This document shows, in pieces, positions 36,413-45,212 of a stretch of 64,000 nt of DNA. The notes beneath the pieces are model-generated. The model had not been told where the DNA came from and made no database searches. It saw nothing but the letters and a program-made list of their open reading frames with translations. A program made the translations under genes and the position numbers. How positions within the stretch are numbered: the stretch's first letter is position 1; the number at the start of each line of letters is the position of its first letter. Origin of the DNA: Trueperella sp. (GTDB taxonomy: Bacteria > Actinomycetota > Actinomycetes > Actinomycetales > Actinomycetaceae); NCBI GenBank assembly GCA_030532125.1, contig JAUNLU010000001.1:239960-303959 (forward strand), read 5' to 3'.

Positions 36413-37337
36413 TAACTCCTGTATTACGCTTCCTGGCCCGTGGCAGCATAAATTCATCACGGCCAATGGCGCACAATTCCACGTGGCGCTGGCTGGAGAG
36501 TACGACGCCGATAAACCACTGGTGCTGCTAGTACACGGCTTCCCACAGTTTTGGTGGACCTGGCGCAATCAAATACCAGCGTTAGCAGAGGCGGGGTACC
36601 AGGTTGCTGCGATGGATCTGCGCGGATACGGCGGATCAGATAAGCCGCCGAACTCAGAGAATGGGTTGCTCTCTGCCCAAGACCTAGTGGCAATGGTGCG
36701 CGCCTTGGGATATTCGCGTGCCGTACTAGTGGGGCTGGGGCGGGGTGGCGCACACGCCTGGACTGCAGTTTCCATGAATCCCACGCTATTTGCCGGGCTA
36801 GTAACAGTTTCGGCGCCCCATCCGCGCACGCTGCAACGAGTAGGAATGCACGTCACGCTAAAAACTTGGCGCAATGCCCTGTTGATGTCCACGCCAATGT
36901 TGGCGCGCCGAGCGCTGCACAATAAAGCGGAAGTTTTGCGGATGCTGCGCAGCTGGTCCGCACCCAATAACTCTGGCGCCACCGCTGAGGTAGACGTGTA
37001 TGCGCAGGCGCTCCAACTTCCCGGCGTGGCACAAGCTGCTATTTCACAGCTGCGTTGGACCTGGCTGGCCCAATCCCGACCATCTGGGCGGGCATACTTG
37101 CGTGAATCGGCGCATAGCATCACGATCCCGGTACTCACGGTGCGCGGAGAACTCGATCCCTTGCTGCCGGCGCGGGCCTGGAAGAAAGACGGCGAATTTG
37201 CCATCGGCCCATACCAGCACGTGGAGATCAGCGGAGTGGGGCACTTTGCCCCAGAAGAGGACCCCGCCCGATTCAATGCGCTGCTACTAGATTTTCTGGC
37301 GAACCTAGACCACCCCGATTTGCGGGCAAATATCTAG
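36402..37337 (+). CDS. Alpha/beta-fold hydrolase (epoxide hydrolase-like)
   Basis: A 311-residue hydrolase: oxyanion HGFPQFWWTWRNQ, nucleophile elbow around VLVGLGRGGAHAW, acid GELDPLLPA and histidine GVGHFAPEE. HGFPQFWW and the cap arrangement are like epoxide hydrolases/haloalkane dehalogenases. The elbow residue, where epoxide hydrolases have Asp (G-x-D-x-G), reads G-L-G-R-G: the catalytic residue appears to be glycine, so activity is uncertain. In mycobacteria an EphE gene lies in a comparable place near nth. The ATG overlaps the previous stop. The 3' end overlaps the convergent nth gene by 33 bases. Confidence 0.78.
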   Translation: MPADNSCITLPGPWQHKFITANGAQFHVALAGEYDADKPLVLLVHGFPQFWWTWRNQIPALAEAGYQVAAMDLRGYGGSDKPPNSENGLLSAQDLVAMVRALGYSRAVLVGLGRGGAHAWTAVSMNPTLFAGLVTVSAPHPRTLQRVGMHVTLKTWRNALLMSTPMLARRALHNKAEVLRMLRSWSAPNNSGATAEVDVYAQALQLPGVAQAAISQLRWTWLAQSRPSGRAYLRESAHSITIPVLTVRGELDPLLPARAWKKDGEFAIGPYQHVEISGVGHFAPEEDPARFNALLLDFLANLDHPDLRANI

Positions 37338-37952
37338 CAGCGGGCACTGGTCACACTGCGGTTTGCGGGCCTGGCAGAGCGCGCGCCCATGGAAGATCAT
37401 CCGATGGCAAGTTACCGTCCACACTGCCGGATCCCATAAATTAGCTAGATCTTTTTCGGCCTGTACCGGATCTTTGCTGGCTGTCCACCCCCAGCGGCGC
37501 GCAATTCGCCCCACATGGGTATCTACCGTTATCCCGGGAACGCCGAACCAATCACCGAGCACCACGTTCGCCGTCTTCCTCCCCACTCCAGGAAGTGTCA
37601 GCAACTGTTCCATCGTGCCCGGAACTTCGGCAGCAAAATCGGCCAGCAGCGCCACCGCGGTACCGTGGATTGAGCGGGCTTTGCTGCGGAAAAACCCCAG
37701 CGGACGCAAAATTTCTTCGAGTTCCGCCAGATCGGCACCCGCCAGCGCCTGCGGGGTCGGGAAGCGGCGGAATAGCTCCGGGGTAACTTGGTTTACCCGC
37801 ACGTCTGTTGTTTGAGCTGACAGTATTGTGGCGATAAGCAGCTGGAATGCATTTTCATGATGCAGTTCGCCGTGAGCATGTGGATATATCTCGGCAAGCC
37901 GATTCAAAGTTTCGGATACCGGAGCGGACTGAGATTTTGCGCGGCGTGACAT
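37305..37952 (-). CDS. nth: Endonuclease III
   Basis: A 215-residue DNA glycosylase/AP lyase removing oxidised pyrimidines. It has the helix-hairpin-helix LPGVGRKTANVV with the catalytic lysine, the catalytic Asp in TVDTHVGRI, and the [4Fe-4S] cysteine pattern C-x6-C-x2-C-x5-C at the C-terminus. I chose the ATG at 37950-37952; GTG 37961 is an alternative three codons upstream. Its 3' end overlaps the convergent alpha/beta-hydrolase gene. Divergent from the crp-like gene, as in mycobacteria. Confidence 0.94.
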   Translation of the reverse strand: MSRRAKSQSAPVSETLNRLAEIYPHAHGELHHENAFQLLIATILSAQTTDVRVNQVTPELFRRFPTPQALAGADLAELEEILRPLGFFRSKARSIHGTAVALLADFAAEVPGTMEQLLTLPGVGRKTANVVLGDWFGVPGITVDTHVGRIARRWGWTASKDPVQAEKDLANLWDPAVWTVTCHRMIFHGRALCQARKPQCDQCPLLDICPQIGVV

Positions 37953-38092
37953 GCTCTCCACGCTACCATTTTCGACATTGCAGTATTTCTGTGCTTACAC
38001 TGCAGCAACATGGCACAATGGGCGTATATGACTTAGCGCACGCGAAGGATTCAGAGGAATTTCTTCCGAAAATCCGGTGGAGGAAAGAATAG

Positions 38093-38770
38093 ATGGACTC
38101 GAATATTTTAGATAACGTACAACTTTTCAAAGAGCTCGACGCAGCAGAACGGCAGGCTCTGCTGCCTCTCATGTCTGAGACTTCGTTGAAGCGCGGAGAG
38201 TCGCTGTTCCATGAAGGCGACGCGGGCGACCGGCTCTACATTGTTACCGACGGCAAGGTTAAGCTCTCCCATACCGCAGACGACGGGCGGGAAAACCTGA
38301 TTGCCGTGCTCGGGCCCGGTGAAATCATCGGGGAACTTTCCCTGTTTGACCTGGGGGCCCGTTCGTCAAGCGTGACCGCTATTGCGCCTACGCGGCTGCT
38401 GTCACTGTCGCACGAAGACATGATGAACTACATTGATGAACACCCACATATGGCGAAGTCGATGTTGCGCGAACTGGCTACCCGGCTGCGCAACACCAAT
38501 AAGCAAATGGCTGATCTGGTGTTCTCTGATGTGCCGGGTCGCGTAGCAAAGGCTCTGCTCGATCTAGCAGAGCGGTTCGGCGAGCGCACTCCAGAGGGCG
38601 TCTACGTGGCACACGATTTGACCCAAGAAGAGCTCGCTCACCTGGTAGGAGCTTCGCGCGAAACTGTTAACAAGTCGCTGGCTGATTTCACTTCCCGTGG
38701 CTGGATTCGGCTGGAAGGCCGGGCGGTTATGCTAATGCAGATTGGCCGCCTGCAGCGCCGCGCCCACTGA
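38093..38770 (+). CDS. Crp/Fnr-family regulator (Crp/GlxR type)
   Basis: A 225-residue cAMP-receptor-like regulator. The cyclic-nucleotide-binding domain (~10-125) includes [18 protein letters not shown] and the phosphate-binding cassette GELSLFDLGARSSS. A helix-turn-helix follows (~165-205, TQEELAHLVGASRETVNKSL). It matches the actinobacterial Crp/GlxR group encoded beside nth, which controls carbon metabolism and stress genes. GGAGGAAAG precedes the ATG. It ends at a terminator shared with ridA. Confidence 0.92.
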   Translation: MDSNILDNVQLFKELDAAERQALLPLMSETSLKRGESLFHEGDAGDRLYIVTDGKVKLSHTADDGRENLIAVLGPGEIIGELSLFDLGARSSSVTAIAPTRLLSLSHEDMMNYIDEHPHMAKSMLRELATRLRNTNKQMADLVFSDVPGRVAKALLDLAERFGERTPEGVYVAHDLTQEELAHLVGASRETVNKSLADFTSRGWIRLEGRAVMLMQIGRLQRRAH

Positions 38771-38793
38771 GGCAACCAACTAAGTCAAAAATT

Positions 38794-38835
38794 TGTGGGT
38801 GGTTTCTCCCGGACGTCTGGGAGGAACCACCCACA
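38794..38835. terminator. Bidirectional rho-independent terminator, crp-like gene/ridA
   Basis: A 16-bp stem (38795-38810 with 38819-38834, one G-T pair) has an 8-base loop; it is flanked by ATTTT on the plus side and an A-rich run on the other. It lies between two convergent stops. Confidence 0.9.
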
Positions 38836-38854
38836 TTTTGATTAGCGATCTGGG

Positions 38855-39337
38855 CTAGCGCACGATCGCAGTTAACTCGATTTCCACTGGCGAATCTAGC
38901 GGCAGCACATTTACCCCTACGGCAGAGCGGGTGTGGGCACCGGCGTCGCCAAAAATTTCACCAAGCAGTTCAGAAGCGCCGTTTACTACTCCCGGTTGCC
39001 CGAAGAAGTCAGCGGCAGAGGAGACGAATCCGGTGACATGAGAAATCTGAACAATGTTGTCCAGCCCGCCAGCCACATCCGCAACCGCAGCGAGAGCATT
39101 TAGGGCAGCAGTACGGGCCAAATCTTTTGCCTGCTCCGCGCTGACCTCCGCCCCTACTTTTCCCGTTAGCGGCAGCTTACCGCTCACCATTGGCAACTGA
39201 CCGGAAGTGCGGACTTCGCTGCCGATGCGCTGCGCCGGAATATAAGCAGCTACCGGGGCAGCTACCGGCGGCAGCTCCAGCCCTAGTTCTGCGAGACGCT
39301 GCGCGGGCGATACCTGTGTTGAGTCATTTTGAACCAT
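38855..39337 (-). CDS. RidA-family protein
   Basis: A 160-residue protein of the RidA/YjgF/UK114 family, which deaminates reactive enamine/imine intermediates made by PLP enzymes. It begins QRLAELGLELPPVAAPVAAYIPA and has the long actinobacterial-type sequence (SGQLPMVSGKLPLTGKVG, ARTAALNALAAVAD). The canonical active-site arginine near the C-terminus appears shifted: the segment reads HTRSAVGVNVLPLDSPVEIE, so an Arg is present. GGAG is seven bases before the ATG. The following DUF4177 gene is upstream on the same strand, the order seen near crp in other Actinobacteria. Confidence 0.9.
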   Translation of the reverse strand: MVQNDSTQVSPAQRLAELGLELPPVAAPVAAYIPAQRIGSEVRTSGQLPMVSGKLPLTGKVGAEVSAEQAKDLARTAALNALAAVADVAGGLDNIVQISHVTGFVSSAADFFGQPGVVNGASELLGEIFGDAGAHTRSAVGVNVLPLDSPVEIELTAIVR

Positions 39338-39407
39338 CTTCGGCTCCGTTCTATTTTGTGTTTTTGAAGTTTGTGCGGCAGGGGTGCCGGGATATTTCCT
39401 AAAGCGC

Positions 39408-39563
39408 TTAAGCTTTCGGGCGTTTCAGATAGGCGACCGGATTAGTTCCTTCTGGTCCGGGGATCACGGTAACTAGTTCCCAGCCATCGGCACCCCAGGT
39501 ATCCAAAATTTGCTTAGTGTTGTGTATCAGCAATGGCACAGTTGCGTATTCCCAAATAGTCAT
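39408..39563 (-). CDS. DUF4177-family small protein (51 aa)
   Basis: A short gene encoding 51 residues (starts MTIWEYATVPLL, centre GADGWELV, ends YLKRPKA), the whole length of the DUF4177 family, whose hallmark is the WEY...GWELV pattern. Function unknown. There is no Shine-Dalgarno, but TAGGCT lies exactly six bases before the ATG, suggesting a leaderless mRNA. It lies 70 bases ahead of ridA on the same strand; this pair is conserved near crp in Actinobacteria. Confidence 0.85.
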   Translation of the reverse strand: MTIWEYATVPLLIHNTKQILDTWGADGWELVTVIPGPEGTNPVAYLKRPKA

Positions 39564-39569
39564 GGGTAA

Positions 39570-39575
39570 AGCCTA
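39570..39575 (-). promoter_or_regulatory. Leaderless -10 element of the DUF4177 gene
   Basis: TAGGCT, six bases, ATG; no Shine-Dalgarno in between. Confidence 0.45.
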
Positions 39576-39699
39576 GCCACAAAACTGCAATAGAAATCAA
39601 TAGCCGCTCATGCAGCGGTCACCCTAGCGGCGACAATTGCGGTCACTTAGGCAACGGGAAAGCAGCTACTTGAATGACGCTTGCTGCCTGACCAGGTAA

Positions 39700-40026
39700 T
39701 TAGCGAGTGCCCAGGCGAGGGACGCGACCAGCCCGCAGTTCCACGGCGATTTTTTCCTCTGAAGAGGTTAGCCGCTCATACCAGTCATTTTCATTTGGGT
39801 AGCGGCGCAACAAGGCGCGGCGCTCCCGCTCAGTCAATCCACCCCAAACACCGAAAGTGGTGTTGGAATCCAGGGCGTCTGCTAAGCATTCGATACGAAC
39901 CGGGCAGGAGAAACATACTTGCCGAACTTGCCGTTGTGCTGCGCCGCGCACGAAAAGCGAATCAGGATCAACATCTGCGCATGCAGCACGAACTGCCCAA
40001 GTCTGGTCTGCAAATACCAGTGTCAT
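39700..40026 (-). CDS. WhiB-family iron-sulfur regulator
   Basis: A 108-residue WhiB-like protein with four cluster-binding cysteines at 16, 38, 41 and 47 (C-x2-C-x5-C arrangement), the GVWGG turn at 59-63 and a basic DNA-contact region (ERERRALLRRYPNE). WhiB proteins bind a [4Fe-4S] cluster sensitive to oxygen or NO and act with the housekeeping sigma factor. The position divergent from a PASTA penicillin-binding protein matches whiB4-ponA2 of mycobacteria. Its start shares a 231-bp divergent region with the ponA-like gene. Confidence 0.93.
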   Translation of the reverse strand: MTLVFADQTWAVRAACADVDPDSLFVRGAAQRQVRQVCFSCPVRIECLADALDSNTTFGVWGGLTERERRALLRRYPNENDWYERLTSSEEKIAVELRAGRVPRLGTR

Positions 40027-40194
40027 GAAACTCCTTACCTGGTAGCTCCCTTGCCCCAGAAAGTCTTTGCTGACAAATTGACAACAAAGTGCATACTACC
40101 GTGAATAGATCGAAAACTCATAGTCGAGTTCCACGAAATCTACTAAAAAGTATGGTAGAAAGCCCAAGTTATTTCAAGGCGAGGTTTTTCTGGC

Positions 40195-40233
40195 GCTAGG
40201 TGCACCACAGTTCTGAGGCTAGGTGCACCACAG
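40195..40233. promoter_or_regulatory. Direct repeat of a GGTGCACC palindrome upstream of the PBP gene
   Basis: Two identical 16-mers, GCTAGGTGCACCACAG, begin at 40195 and 40218. Each contains the 8-bp palindrome GGTGCACC, and the 23-bp step is about two helical turns. They end 13 bases before the -10 hexamer of the PBP gene, so they occupy the -35 region: a likely activator or repressor site, perhaps for the adjacent WhiB. Confidence 0.6.
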
Positions 40234-40245
40234 GAAACAAGCACG

Positions 40246-40251
40246 TATCCT
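40246..40251 (+). promoter_or_regulatory. Leaderless -10 element of the PBP gene
   Basis: TATCCT, six bases, then ATG at 40258. No Shine-Dalgarno is present in the 30 bases before the start. Confidence 0.55.
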
Positions 40252-40257
40252 ATCTAT

Positions 40258-42696
40258 ATGCCTAATGGAGATCGCCAGCTAAGCACCAATCAACTCGTGC
40301 GGGCACTAATTTCATTTTTGCTGATGAGCATTGTGGGCGGTGGATTACTCGCCGCCACGGCACTGCCGGTAGTAGCCACTTCCGGCACGGTCACCAATGC
40401 GGTAACTCGCATCTTTGACGAAGCCCCCACCGAACTGGACTTCACGCGCCCGTCAGAAAAGTCAGTAATTTTGGCCGCTGATGGCAGCACTTTAGCCCAC
40501 TTCTACGCAGAGAACCGCATTATTGTGCCAGCTGACCAGATCTCCCAGTTCCTAAAAGATGCCGCCGTCGCTATTGAAGACCAACGCTTTTACCAGCACA
40601 ACGGGATAGACCCGAAAGGTATCGCGGGCGCCGCATTCTCCAATCTAACTACCACCGGCGGGCTAGCTGGCGGCTCAACGATCACCCAGCAATACGTCAA
40701 AAACGCGATGATCGAAGAAGGGCGAATCTTAAATGACGACCGCATGGTTGCCCGCGCCACCGAACGCACCATTACGCGGAAACTGAACGAAGCACGCTAC
40801 GCCATTGCTGTAGAAAACAAGATGTCAAAGGAAGATATCCTCACTGGCTATCTGAATCTGGCACAGTTTGGCCCTTCCCAGTGGGGAGTGGAATCGGCGT
40901 CACGCTACTTCTTTGGTGTGCCAGCCAGCAAAGTAACCTTGGAGCAAGCCGCCATGCTGGCGGGTATCACCCAGGCACCAGGGCGGTGGGATCCAGTCAA
41001 TAACCCGGAGGAAGCTAAAAAGCGCCGGGACACTGTGCTGGCAAAAATGCACAGCTTGGGCATGATCACCGAGGAACAGATGACGGCGGCGATTGCCGTT
41101 CCGATTGCCGATATGCTCAATGTACATCCGGCACAAAATGGCTGCGAAGAAGCCGGAATCTCCGCATATTTCTGCGAATACGTGGTTAAAGAGGTGCTAA
41201 ATTCTCCGCTGCTCGGCGACACCCGGGAAAAGCGGATCCAGGCGCTTTACCGCGGTGGGCTAACAATTAAAACCACGCTAGAACCCAAGCATCAGCAAGC
41301 TGCCTACGAGGCAGTCACTCGATCGGTGCCGGTTGGCGATGCTTCCAATACCAAAATGGCACTGAGCGCGGTAGAACCCGGAACTGGGAAAATTTTAGCG
41401 ATGACGCAGAACACCAACTACGGCGCAGTATCAAAGGAAAATCCGGCCGCCACCCAAGTCAATTTGAACGTTGGCACTGATATGGGCGGCGGGCAAGGAT
41501 TCCAGTCCGGTTCAACTTTCAAAGTCTTCACACTAGTGGAATGGCTGAAACAGGGAAAGAGCGAGTACGACACCGTAAATGGCTCCCAAGCCTCATTCCC
41601 CGCCCGGATGTGGAATATTAGCTGTGCCCCCGGCTTCGCTGATACTTTCCGCCCCACTGATCTGGCAGGAAAACCCGGTGGGCGCATGTCAGTAATAACT
41701 GCCACCGCCCAATCAATGAACCGCGCTTTCTCCCATATGGCCACCCAGCTGGACCTGTGCGATATTGTGCAGACCGCAACCGATATGGGGGTTCGCCGCG
41801 GCAGCTACCCCACAGCGGACGAAATTGCAGAGTTCAAAACCGCAGGTATGGACATCTCCGAGGGCAAACTGACCCACCTCAAGCCCAACCCCAGTATGGT
41901 GCTGGGCACCAACGAAATCACGCCACTATCTATGGCAGTTTCAATGGCCACACTGGCAGCAGAGGGCGAATACTGCGCCCCAATCAGCTTCACTGAAGTT
42001 ATCGACGCCAACGGCAAAGTGATCGCAGCCCAAGAGCCCAAATGTAAGCGCGTACTAGACAAGAACATCGCACTGCGCACCACCAAAGTACTAACCCAGG
42101 TAATACGCCCCGGCGCAACTGGCGCAAATGCTCGGCTAGCTGGCGGGCGCCCCGTCGCCGGCAAAACTGGTACCACCAATAATGCGTGGCACGCCTGGTT
42201 CACGGGGTACACTCCCGAGCTTGCCACTGCAATTTGGATGGGACACCAAGAGGGCAACATCCCCATGCTTAACTTGACGGTAAACGGGCGTTACTACCGC
42301 ACGGTCTACGGCGTCACCTTGGCTGCTCCTACTTTCAAGCAGTTTATGGACACCGTGCTTGCGGGACAACCCTTTACCCAATTTGCGCGACCCACCGGAG
42401 TATCGCTGCGGGAAGACGAAGATCTTGACGACGACGAAGCCGAGGACACCATAACTAGCGATGAAAACTCCACCAGCCCGGCAGAGAATGAAGCTAGCTC
42501 GGTTAGAGTGCCTAGCGTGCGGGGAATGACCCTAAATGAGGCAACGGCGCACTTAGTGCGAGCCGGATTTAACTACCAGGTACATACCGAAAAATCGTAT
42601 ATGCCTAAGGGGCAGGTAATTTCGCAGAATCCACAACGCGGGCAGATGTTACCGCCCGGCACCACGATTCACATCGTAATTTCCGATGGGCGCTAA
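40258..42696 (+). CDS. Bifunctional penicillin-binding protein with PASTA domain (PonA2-like)
   Basis: An 812-residue class A PBP that polymerises and crosslinks peptidoglycan. It has an N-terminal membrane helix (~14-38), glycosyltransferase family 51 domain with catalytic Glu107 (AIEDQRFYQHNGID) and GGSTITQQYVKN, and transpeptidase domain with Ser419 in GSTFK, a SMNRAF second motif and KTGTT at 636. An acidic linker (DEDLDDDEAEDT) precedes one C-terminal PASTA domain (~750-812, VRVPSVRGMTLNEA), a muropeptide-binding module. It is divergent from whiB, as in mycobacteria, and overlaps the metallophosphoesterase gene by 11 bases. Confidence 0.95.
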   Translation: MPNGDRQLSTNQLVRALISFLLMSIVGGGLLAATALPVVATSGTVTNAVTRIFDEAPTELDFTRPSEKSVILAADGSTLAHFYAENRIIVPADQISQFLKDAAVAIEDQRFYQHNGIDPKGIAGAAFSNLTTTGGLAGGSTITQQYVKNAMIEEGRILNDDRMVARATERTITRKLNEARYAIAVENKMSKEDILTGYLNLAQFGPSQWGVESASRYFFGVPASKVTLEQAAMLAGITQAPGRWDPVNNPEEAKKRRDTVLAKMHSLGMITEEQMTAAIAVPIADMLNVHPAQNGCEEAGISAYFCEYVVKEVLNSPLLGDTREKRIQALYRGGLTIKTTLEPKHQQAAYEAVTRSVPVGDASNTKMALSAVEPGTGKILAMTQNTNYGAVSKENPAATQVNLNVGTDMGGGQGFQSGSTFKVFTLVEWLKQGKSEYDTVNGSQASFPARMWNISCAPGFADTFRPTDLAGKPGGRMSVITATAQSMNRAFSHMATQLDLCDIVQTATDMGVRRGSYPTADEIAEFKTAGMDISEGKLTHLKPNPSMVLGTNEITPLSMAVSMATLAAEGEYCAPISFTEVIDANGKVIAAQEPKCKRVLDKNIALRTTKVLTQVIRPGATGANARLAGGRPVAGKTGTTNNAWHAWFTGYTPELATAIWMGHQEGNIPMLNLTVNGRYYRTVYGVTLAAPTFKQFMDTVLAGQPFTQFARPTGVSLREDEDLDDDEAEDTITSDENSTSPAENEASSVRVPSVRGMTLNEATAHLVRAGFNYQVHTEKSYMPKGQVISQNPQRGQMLPPGTTIHIVISDGR

Positions 42697-43705
42697 CCAC
42701 CTCATGTGGCTGCGCAGAACATCCCTAGGGGCAGCGGGAATTGCGGCAGCAGTAGCTGGAAAGTCAGTCCAAAATGCGCATAGCTATGTGGTGCGCCGGC
42801 GCGAGCTGCAGTTGGCAGCGCCGTCATCCCCCAACGCATCTCAGTTGCGTATTCTGCATATTTCTGATCCGCACTTGACGGCGTGGCACCACCAACGTGG
42901 CAAGTTCTTATCTAGTTTGGCGGAGCTAGCCCCTGATCTGGTGGTGGTAACTGGAGACCTGCTAGCTACTGCTCCAGCGCTGCCGTTACTGCTGGACTCG
43001 ATAACGGAATTGCTGGACCTGCCGGGAGCATTCGTATTCGGTTCCAATGACTACTACTCCGCTAAGCCAAAAGACCCTACTATTTATCTGCGGCGCAATA
43101 CCAGCCATCGGGGAGAAAAGACCTCGGATTTACCAACCGAGGAATTGCGGCAACACCTGGTGGACAGCGGCTGGCTCGATTTGAATAACACGCGCGCCAG
43201 AGTCACTGCTGGAGGGTGGGAGATTGAACTCAGCGGAGTTAATGACCCCCATATGGCAGCGGACCATTACCCGGAACGCGCTCGTGCAACTGAGAAAGAC
43301 GCCGCCTGCCATCCCGGCACTGTAGATTTGCGAATTGGGCTGTCCCATGCGCCCTACCAGCACGTATTGGATCAGATGCACGCTGATGGATGCGATTTAG
43401 TGTTCTGTGGGCACACCCACGGCGGGCAAGTGTGTTTGCCCGGGCAGCGGGCACTGGTAACTAATTGCGATTTGCCGCCGCGATATGCGTCCGGGATCTT
43501 CCCTTGGCCGCTAAATAGTGACTTGGGGAATCAGTACCCGCTACTCGGGGATGGGCGCGCACCGGCGTCGGAAATAACTGCGGAAGCCCGCCCCATGTGG
43601 GTGCAAGTTTCGGCGGGAATAGGAACTTCGCCTTTCACGCCATTCCGGGTTTTCTGCCCGCCAGAAGCGATAGTGCTAGACGTAGTTGCGGATCAGCTGG
43701 TGTGA
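42686..43705 (+). CDS. Calcineurin-like metallophosphoesterase
   Basis: A 339-residue metal-dependent phosphoesterase. The five motifs are clear: DPHL (ILHISDPHLTAWH), GDL (VVTGDLLA), GSND (GN[HD]-like with Ser), the histidine GLSHAPY and GHTHGGQVCLPG. A short hydrophobic N-terminus (~9-26) may serve as a membrane anchor. The family resembles YkuE/Rv3683; the substrate is unknown but the linkage to a PBP gene is conserved, suggesting an envelope role. It overlaps the PBP gene by 11 bases and is co-transcribed. Confidence 0.9.
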   Translation: MGANHLMWLRRTSLGAAGIAAAVAGKSVQNAHSYVVRRRELQLAAPSSPNASQLRILHISDPHLTAWHHQRGKFLSSLAELAPDLVVVTGDLLATAPALPLLLDSITELLDLPGAFVFGSNDYYSAKPKDPTIYLRRNTSHRGEKTSDLPTEELRQHLVDSGWLDLNNTRARVTAGGWEIELSGVNDPHMAADHYPERARATEKDAACHPGTVDLRIGLSHAPYQHVLDQMHADGCDLVFCGHTHGGQVCLPGQRALVTNCDLPPRYASGIFPWPLNSDLGNQYPLLGDGRAPASEITAEARPMWVQVSAGIGTSPFTPFRVFCPPEAIVLDVVADQLV

Positions 43706-43795
43706 GTTCCAGCGCAGGCGAACTGCAAATTTCCCAAACTTGGCACCGGCTGGGTATCATGAATCAGTTGGAACTGTTCTAGGCAGTTGTAACAC

Positions 43796-43861
<66 letters not shown>

Positions 43862-43869
<8 letters not shown>

Positions 43870-43957
43870 CCGATGAGCAGATCGCAACGCAGTTATGATC
43901 TGCGAAGAGTAGGGGTCGCAGCTGCCCCGCAGCGAACACCCCGACCGATGAGCAGAT
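43862..43957 (+). repeat. 21-bp direct repeat of the tRNA-Pro 3' end
   Basis: The last 8 bases of tRNA-Pro plus 13 downstream bases (43862-43882) recur exactly at 43937-43957. Duplication of a tRNA 3' end is the usual mark of site-specific integration (attL/attR), but only 54 bp separate the copies and they hold no gene, so this may be the scar of a lost element or a simple tandem duplication. Confidence 0.7.
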
Positions 43958-43997
43958 TATGCGCGTAGGATAGTGCCGTCTTAGAGAGGCGGCTACA

Positions 43998-45212
43998 GTG
44001 CAAATAGATCACGCAATTTGGTGGCAAATCTATCCCCTCGGCGCGCTGGGCGCACCTATTCGCAACTGGGAAAATACCCCAGGTGTTGCTGCCCCTCGCC
44101 TGCGCAAAATAGCCCCCTGGTTGGATTACGCCGTCAACCTAGGCTGTAATGGCATTTTGCTGGCGCCAATTTTTCAGTCCAGCACCCACGGCTATGACAC
44201 TACCGATTACTTCCAAATCGATCCGCGACTAGGCAATAATTCCGATTTCGACTGGCTTATTAACCAGGCGACGGCACGCGGGCTGGCAGTGATTCTGGAC
44301 GGAGTGTTTAATCATGTAGGGGTGCAGCATCCGCTAGCACAGGCCGCGCAGGCTGGTGAATCTGATCTGGTGCTGATGGGCGCGGACGGCTGGCCACAGC
44401 ACTGGGAAGGGAATCTTGATCTCGCCGAGCTGGACCACCAAAACCCAGCGGTTGCCGATTTAGTAGTGGAAGTGATGGAGTACTGGCTGGCCCGCGGCAT
44501 CGCTGGATGGCGCCTGGACGTGGCATATGCTGTGCCGGTCGAGTTCTGGGCCCAGGTAATCGACCGGGTGCGAGAGAACTACCCGCACGCCGTCTTCCTC
44601 GGGGAAATGATCCACGGTGACTACCCGGATTTGATTGAACGCGGGCATCTGGACACCGTGACCCAATATGAGCTGTGGAAAGCAATCTGGAGCTCGATTA
44701 AGGATCGCAATTTCTACGAGCTAGACCACGCCCTGCGCCGGCATCAAGAATTTTCTGACCGCGGGTTAATGCAGATTTTTGTGGGAAACCACGACGTCTC
44801 CCGAATTGCTTCTACTTTGGGCGACGCCGGGGCGGCACTCGCGGCCACTATCCTGTTTACTCTGCCCGGGCTGCCCAGCGTATATCAGGGCGATGAGCAG
44901 GCATTTCGCGGCGAAAAAGGTAGTGAGGAATGGGCTGATGATGCCTTGCGCACCCCGCTTCCAGACACCCCGGAAGAACTATCTGACCTCGGGTGGTGGA
45001 TGTTCCAGACCTATCAGAAACTTATTGGGGCACGGCGGCGTCATCCTTGGTTAACGCGCGCCACCGTAACGGTAACTGCAGTAGCAAACGAAGAATTACA
45101 GTACCTAGTTACTGGGCAAGACGGCGAAGAATTGCAGGTGAGCATAAGTATCTCCGCTGGCTACAGCGCCACTTTGACTTTTGCCGACGAAGAACTAGCT
45201 ATTCAGTTTTAG
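43998..45212 (+). CDS. Alpha-amylase family glycoside hydrolase (GH13)
   Basis: A 404-residue (beta/alpha)8 GH13 enzyme without signal peptide, so cytosolic. The four family motifs are present: DGVFNHVG, GWRLDVA (nucleophile Asp), LGEMIHGDY (acid/base Glu), and VGNHDVSR (Asp). The short length, lacking a large domain B and with only a small C-terminal domain, suggests an oligosaccharide-acting enzyme (glucosidase or trehalose-/maltooligosaccharide-processing) rather than a starch-degrading amylase; specificity cannot be read from sequence. The GTG start has a GAGG-like site. Its 3' end overlaps the convergent DUF368 gene by 14 bases. Confidence 0.88.
   Translation: MQIDHAIWWQIYPLGALGAPIRNWENTPGVAAPRLRKIAPWLDYAVNLGCNGILLAPIFQSSTHGYDTTDYFQIDPRLGNNSDFDWLINQATARGLAVILDGVFNHVGVQHPLAQAAQAGESDLVLMGADGWPQHWEGNLDLAELDHQNPAVADLVVEVMEYWLARGIAGWRLDVAYAVPVEFWAQVIDRVRENYPHAVFLGEMIHGDYPDLIERGHLDTVTQYELWKAIWSSIKDRNFYELDHALRRHQEFSDRGLMQIFVGNHDVSRIASTLGDAGAALAATILFTLPGLPSVYQGDEQAFRGEKGSEEWADDALRTPLPDTPEELSDLGWWMFQTYQKLIGARRRHPWLTRATVTVTAVANEELQYLVTGQDGEELQVSISISAGYSATLTFADEELAIQF

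Noticed and set aside
36569..37276. 235-codon antisense frame inside the hydrolase gene
   Set aside because: Shadow of a gene whose oxyanion, acid and His motifs support the other strand.
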